From assembly GCA_900544455.1 (NCBI GenBank), contig UQVJ01000088.1:1-6952 (forward strand): a stretch of 6,952 nucleotides of DNA, in the 5' to 3' direction. Below the pieces are notes generated by a model that made no database searches, was not told where the DNA came from, and worked only from the letters and a program-made list of their open reading frames with translations. Each line of letters begins with the position of its first letter. Position 1 is the first letter of the stretch. Positions 5,349-6,952 of the stretch are shown here, piece after piece. The position numbers were made by a program, and so were the translations under genes. Source of the stretch: an uncultured Eggerthella sp. (GTDB lineage: Bacteria > Actinomycetota > Coriobacteriia > Coriobacteriales > Eggerthellaceae).

Positions 5349-5373
5349 GTAAGCGCCGGTCTGCAAACGCCCC

Positions 5374-6066
5374 TTATTTCTTGAAGCGATAGCCGTATCC
5401 GCGCACCGTTTCAACAAGCTTCGGATCGTATCCGGCTGCTTCGATCTTATCGCGAAGGCGCTTGATATGCGTATCGACCGTCTTTGTTTCCGTGATAAAT
5501 TCCCATCCCCATGCATCGTGGAGAAGATCTTCGCGGGAGACTACTTTGCCGGCATTGTGCATAAGGCAGCTTAGCAGCTCGAATTCGCGCGGGGTGAGGT
5601 CGATGGGACCCTTTTCGCCTTGGGCAACATGCGTGTCTTCGTTCAGGGTGATGCCGCTTGCCGTTACTTCATTCGTGGGCTGCGCACTTTCCAGGCCTTG
5701 GCTGCGACGCAGGAGGGCGCGGGTGCGTGCAAGAAGCTCGCGCACGCCGAAGGGCTTTGCGAGGTAGTCGTCGGCTCCAAGCTCGAGTCCTACGACTTTG
5801 TTCAGTTCGCTGTCACGCGCAGAAAGGAACAGGATGGGCGTGGTCATCTTCGCGCGGATGCGGCGGCACAGTTCGTATCCGTCGATACCGGGCAGCATAA
5901 TGTCTAAAATGAACAGATCGAAGTGGTCGCTCTCTATTTTTTCGAGCGCTTCTTCGCCGTTGGAAGCCACCTCGGTGAGGTAGCCTTCCTTCTGCATGGC
6001 ATAGCTTACGAATTCAGTGATGGAAGGCTCATCGTCTACGATGAGTATGCGAGCGGGATTTTCCAT
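5374..6066 (-). CDS. OmpR/PhoB-family response regulator
   Basis: The 230-residue cytoplasmic transcription factor is the normal length for the family. The receiver domain (residues 5-120) has the acidic pair Asp11-Asp12, the phospho-acceptor Asp55 in LFILDIMLPGIDGYEL, the switch residue Ser82 in LSARD and Lys104 in LAKPF. After a short linker (about 122-133) comes a winged-helix DNA-binding domain (about 134-230) with LTPREFELL, SREDLL, a recognition-helix region at VDTHIKRLRDKIE and the C-terminal hairpin VRGYGYRFKK. The ATG at 6066 is preferred because AGAAGGTGG lies at proper spacing and the domain starts five residues later; an upstream ATG at 6123 adds 19 residues without family similarity. 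It is the first gene of a regulator-kinase pair and is divergent from coaX. Its targets are unknown, though autoregulation from the 116-bp upstream spacer is common in this family. Confidence 0.96.
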   Translation of the reverse strand: MENPARILIVDDEPSITEFVSYAMQKEGYLTEVASNGEEALEKIESDHFDLFILDIMLPGIDGYELCRRIRAKMTTPILFLSARDSELNKVVGLELGADDYLAKPFGVRELLARTRALLRRSQGLESAQPTNEVTASGITLNEDTHVAQGEKGPIDLTPREFELLSCLMHNAGKVVSREDLLHDAWGWEFITETKTVDTHIKRLRDKIEAAGYDPKLVETVRGYGYRFKK

Positions 6067-6182
6067 TGCGCCACCTTCTGCGGATGCGTTAATTACGGTT
6101 ACGGCTAAGGGATTGCCGTCCAAAATCGATAGTATGGTAGCATTCGCTCGTATCGCTTAAACCTGAAGGGATTGTCAGAAAC

Positions 6183-6952
6183 ATGTTACTTGCGATTGAC
6201 GTGGGAAATACCCAAACCGTGCTCGGTGTATACGATGGCGAGCATTTGGTTCATATGTGGCGCGTGGCTACCAACGTGGACCACACCAGCGATGAGCTTC
6301 GAATAAAACTGCATGTTCTGATGGCTGCAGAAGGCGTTGATCCCAAGTGCATCGACGGCGCCATTCTGGCCTCGGTGGTTCCCGCCCTTACCCACAATTG
6401 GGAAAAGGCATGCTATCGCTCGTTTTGCGTCAAGTTGCTCGTTATTTCCGCTCAAACGGTGGGGCATCTTATCAACATGGACCAGGAAAAGTTCGCCGAA
6501 TTGGGCGCCGATCGCGTGGCCGATGCTGCTGCTGCGAAATGTCTGTACGGTTCGCCTGTCATCGTGGTCGATTTCGGCACTGCCACCAATATCGAGATCA
6601 TCGACAAAACGGGCACGTTTGTGGGTGGCATCATTGCTCCCGGCGTCGATTCTTCCATGCGCAGTCTGCTTTCCCGTGCGGCGCTGCTGCGTTCCGTGGA
6701 GTTGGAAGACCCGGGCACGGCAATCGGAACCAATACGGCCGACGCGCTCAAGGTTGGCGTGGTGTACGGCGAGGCGGCTCGTGTCGACGGCTTAGTTGAG
6801 CGCGTCTTCGATCAGTTGGGTTATGAAGCCAAGGTTGTGGCAACCGGCGGCTTAGCTCACCGCATCGCCCCCGCAACGAAGCACATCGCCGAAATCAACC
6901 TTGAACTCACTTTGCAGGGTTTGCGTATGATCTACGATGAGATTGCCCAGTA
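6183..6952 (+). CDS. coaX: Type III pantothenate kinase (3' end at window edge)
   Basis: CoaX phosphorylates pantothenate with ATP, the first step of coenzyme A synthesis, in the cytoplasm. The product belongs to the ASKHA fold. It begins MLLAIDVGNT (phosphate-1 motif, Asp6) and carries LGADRVADA with Asp110, the conserved catalytic position, then VVDFGTAT (residues 128-135, phosphate-2 motif), GGIIAPG (148-154) and the adenosine motif VVATGGLA (218-225). It closes with LTLQGLRMIYDEIAQ. All 256 whole codons are present and the last two bases are TA, so the stop is probably the next base; 256 residues is the family norm. AAGGGA lies 11 bases before the ATG, a somewhat long spacing. No convincing promoter hexamers were found in the 116-bp spacer. 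It is divergent from the response regulator. Nothing looks damaged. Confidence 0.95.
   Translation, partial: MLLAIDVGNTQTVLGVYDGEHLVHMWRVATNVDHTSDELRIKLHVLMAAEGVDPKCIDGAILASVVPALTHNWEKACYRSFCVKLLVISAQTVGHLINMDQEKFAELGADRVADAAAAKCLYGSPVIVVDFGTATNIEIIDKTGTFVGGIIAPGVDSSMRSLLSRAALLRSVELEDPGTAIGTNTADALKVGVVYGEAARVDGLVERVFDQLGYEAKVVATGGLAHRIAPATKHIAEINLELTLQGLRMIYDEIAQ

Overview
This is a bacterial chromosomal segment of moderately high GC. It carries six protein genes on both strands and an unusual amount of repeated, non-coding DNA between them. Gene content and protein style (a CoaX starting MLLAIDVGNT with an actinobacterial-looking WR.AT...SDEL block, a solitary BioY, a MepA-type MATE pump, an MntP-type exporter) would fit an anaerobic Actinomycetota such as a member of the Coriobacteriia. 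That placement is an inference from protein character only and is weak.

Layout. Positions 21-572 (minus) encode an MntP-family manganese exporter. It is divergent from a MATE multidrug/sodium antiporter (864-2342, plus; an upstream ATG at 774 is possible). A 633-bp gap follows. It holds a pair of GC-rich hairpin repeats (2447-2544), then a 33-bp tandem repeat array (about 2599-2851), then a recognisable promoter for bioY. bioY (2976-3584, plus) encodes the substrate-binding membrane subunit of an ECF biotin transporter and ends in a strong intrinsic terminator (3676-3707). From there to 4242 is a gene-free convergent gap packed with three repeat families: seven copies of a bipartite 26-bp element (GGCAA-N13-TGYAT), two copies of a 28-bp hairpin-forming element lying between them, and three copies of AGCGTTGTGGT. 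Next, on the minus strand, comes a two-component system: an OmpR/PhoB-type response regulator (5374-6066), followed downstream by its histidine kinase (4243-5256). Their 117-bp spacer contains a 16-bp perfect duplication. Divergent from the regulator, coaX (type III pantothenate kinase, 6183 to the window edge, plus) begins the last block.

How the genes fit together. bioY (biotin uptake) and coaX (first step of CoA synthesis) are cofactor functions. mntP and the MATE pump are export functions. The kinase-regulator pair has an almost loop-free membrane sensor, so it probably senses the membrane or something within it; its target genes cannot be read from the sequence. The genes themselves are ordinary members of known families. 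The parts that are hard to explain are the intergenic repeats, above all the phased bipartite array at 3732-4061 and the 33-bp palindromic array upstream of bioY.
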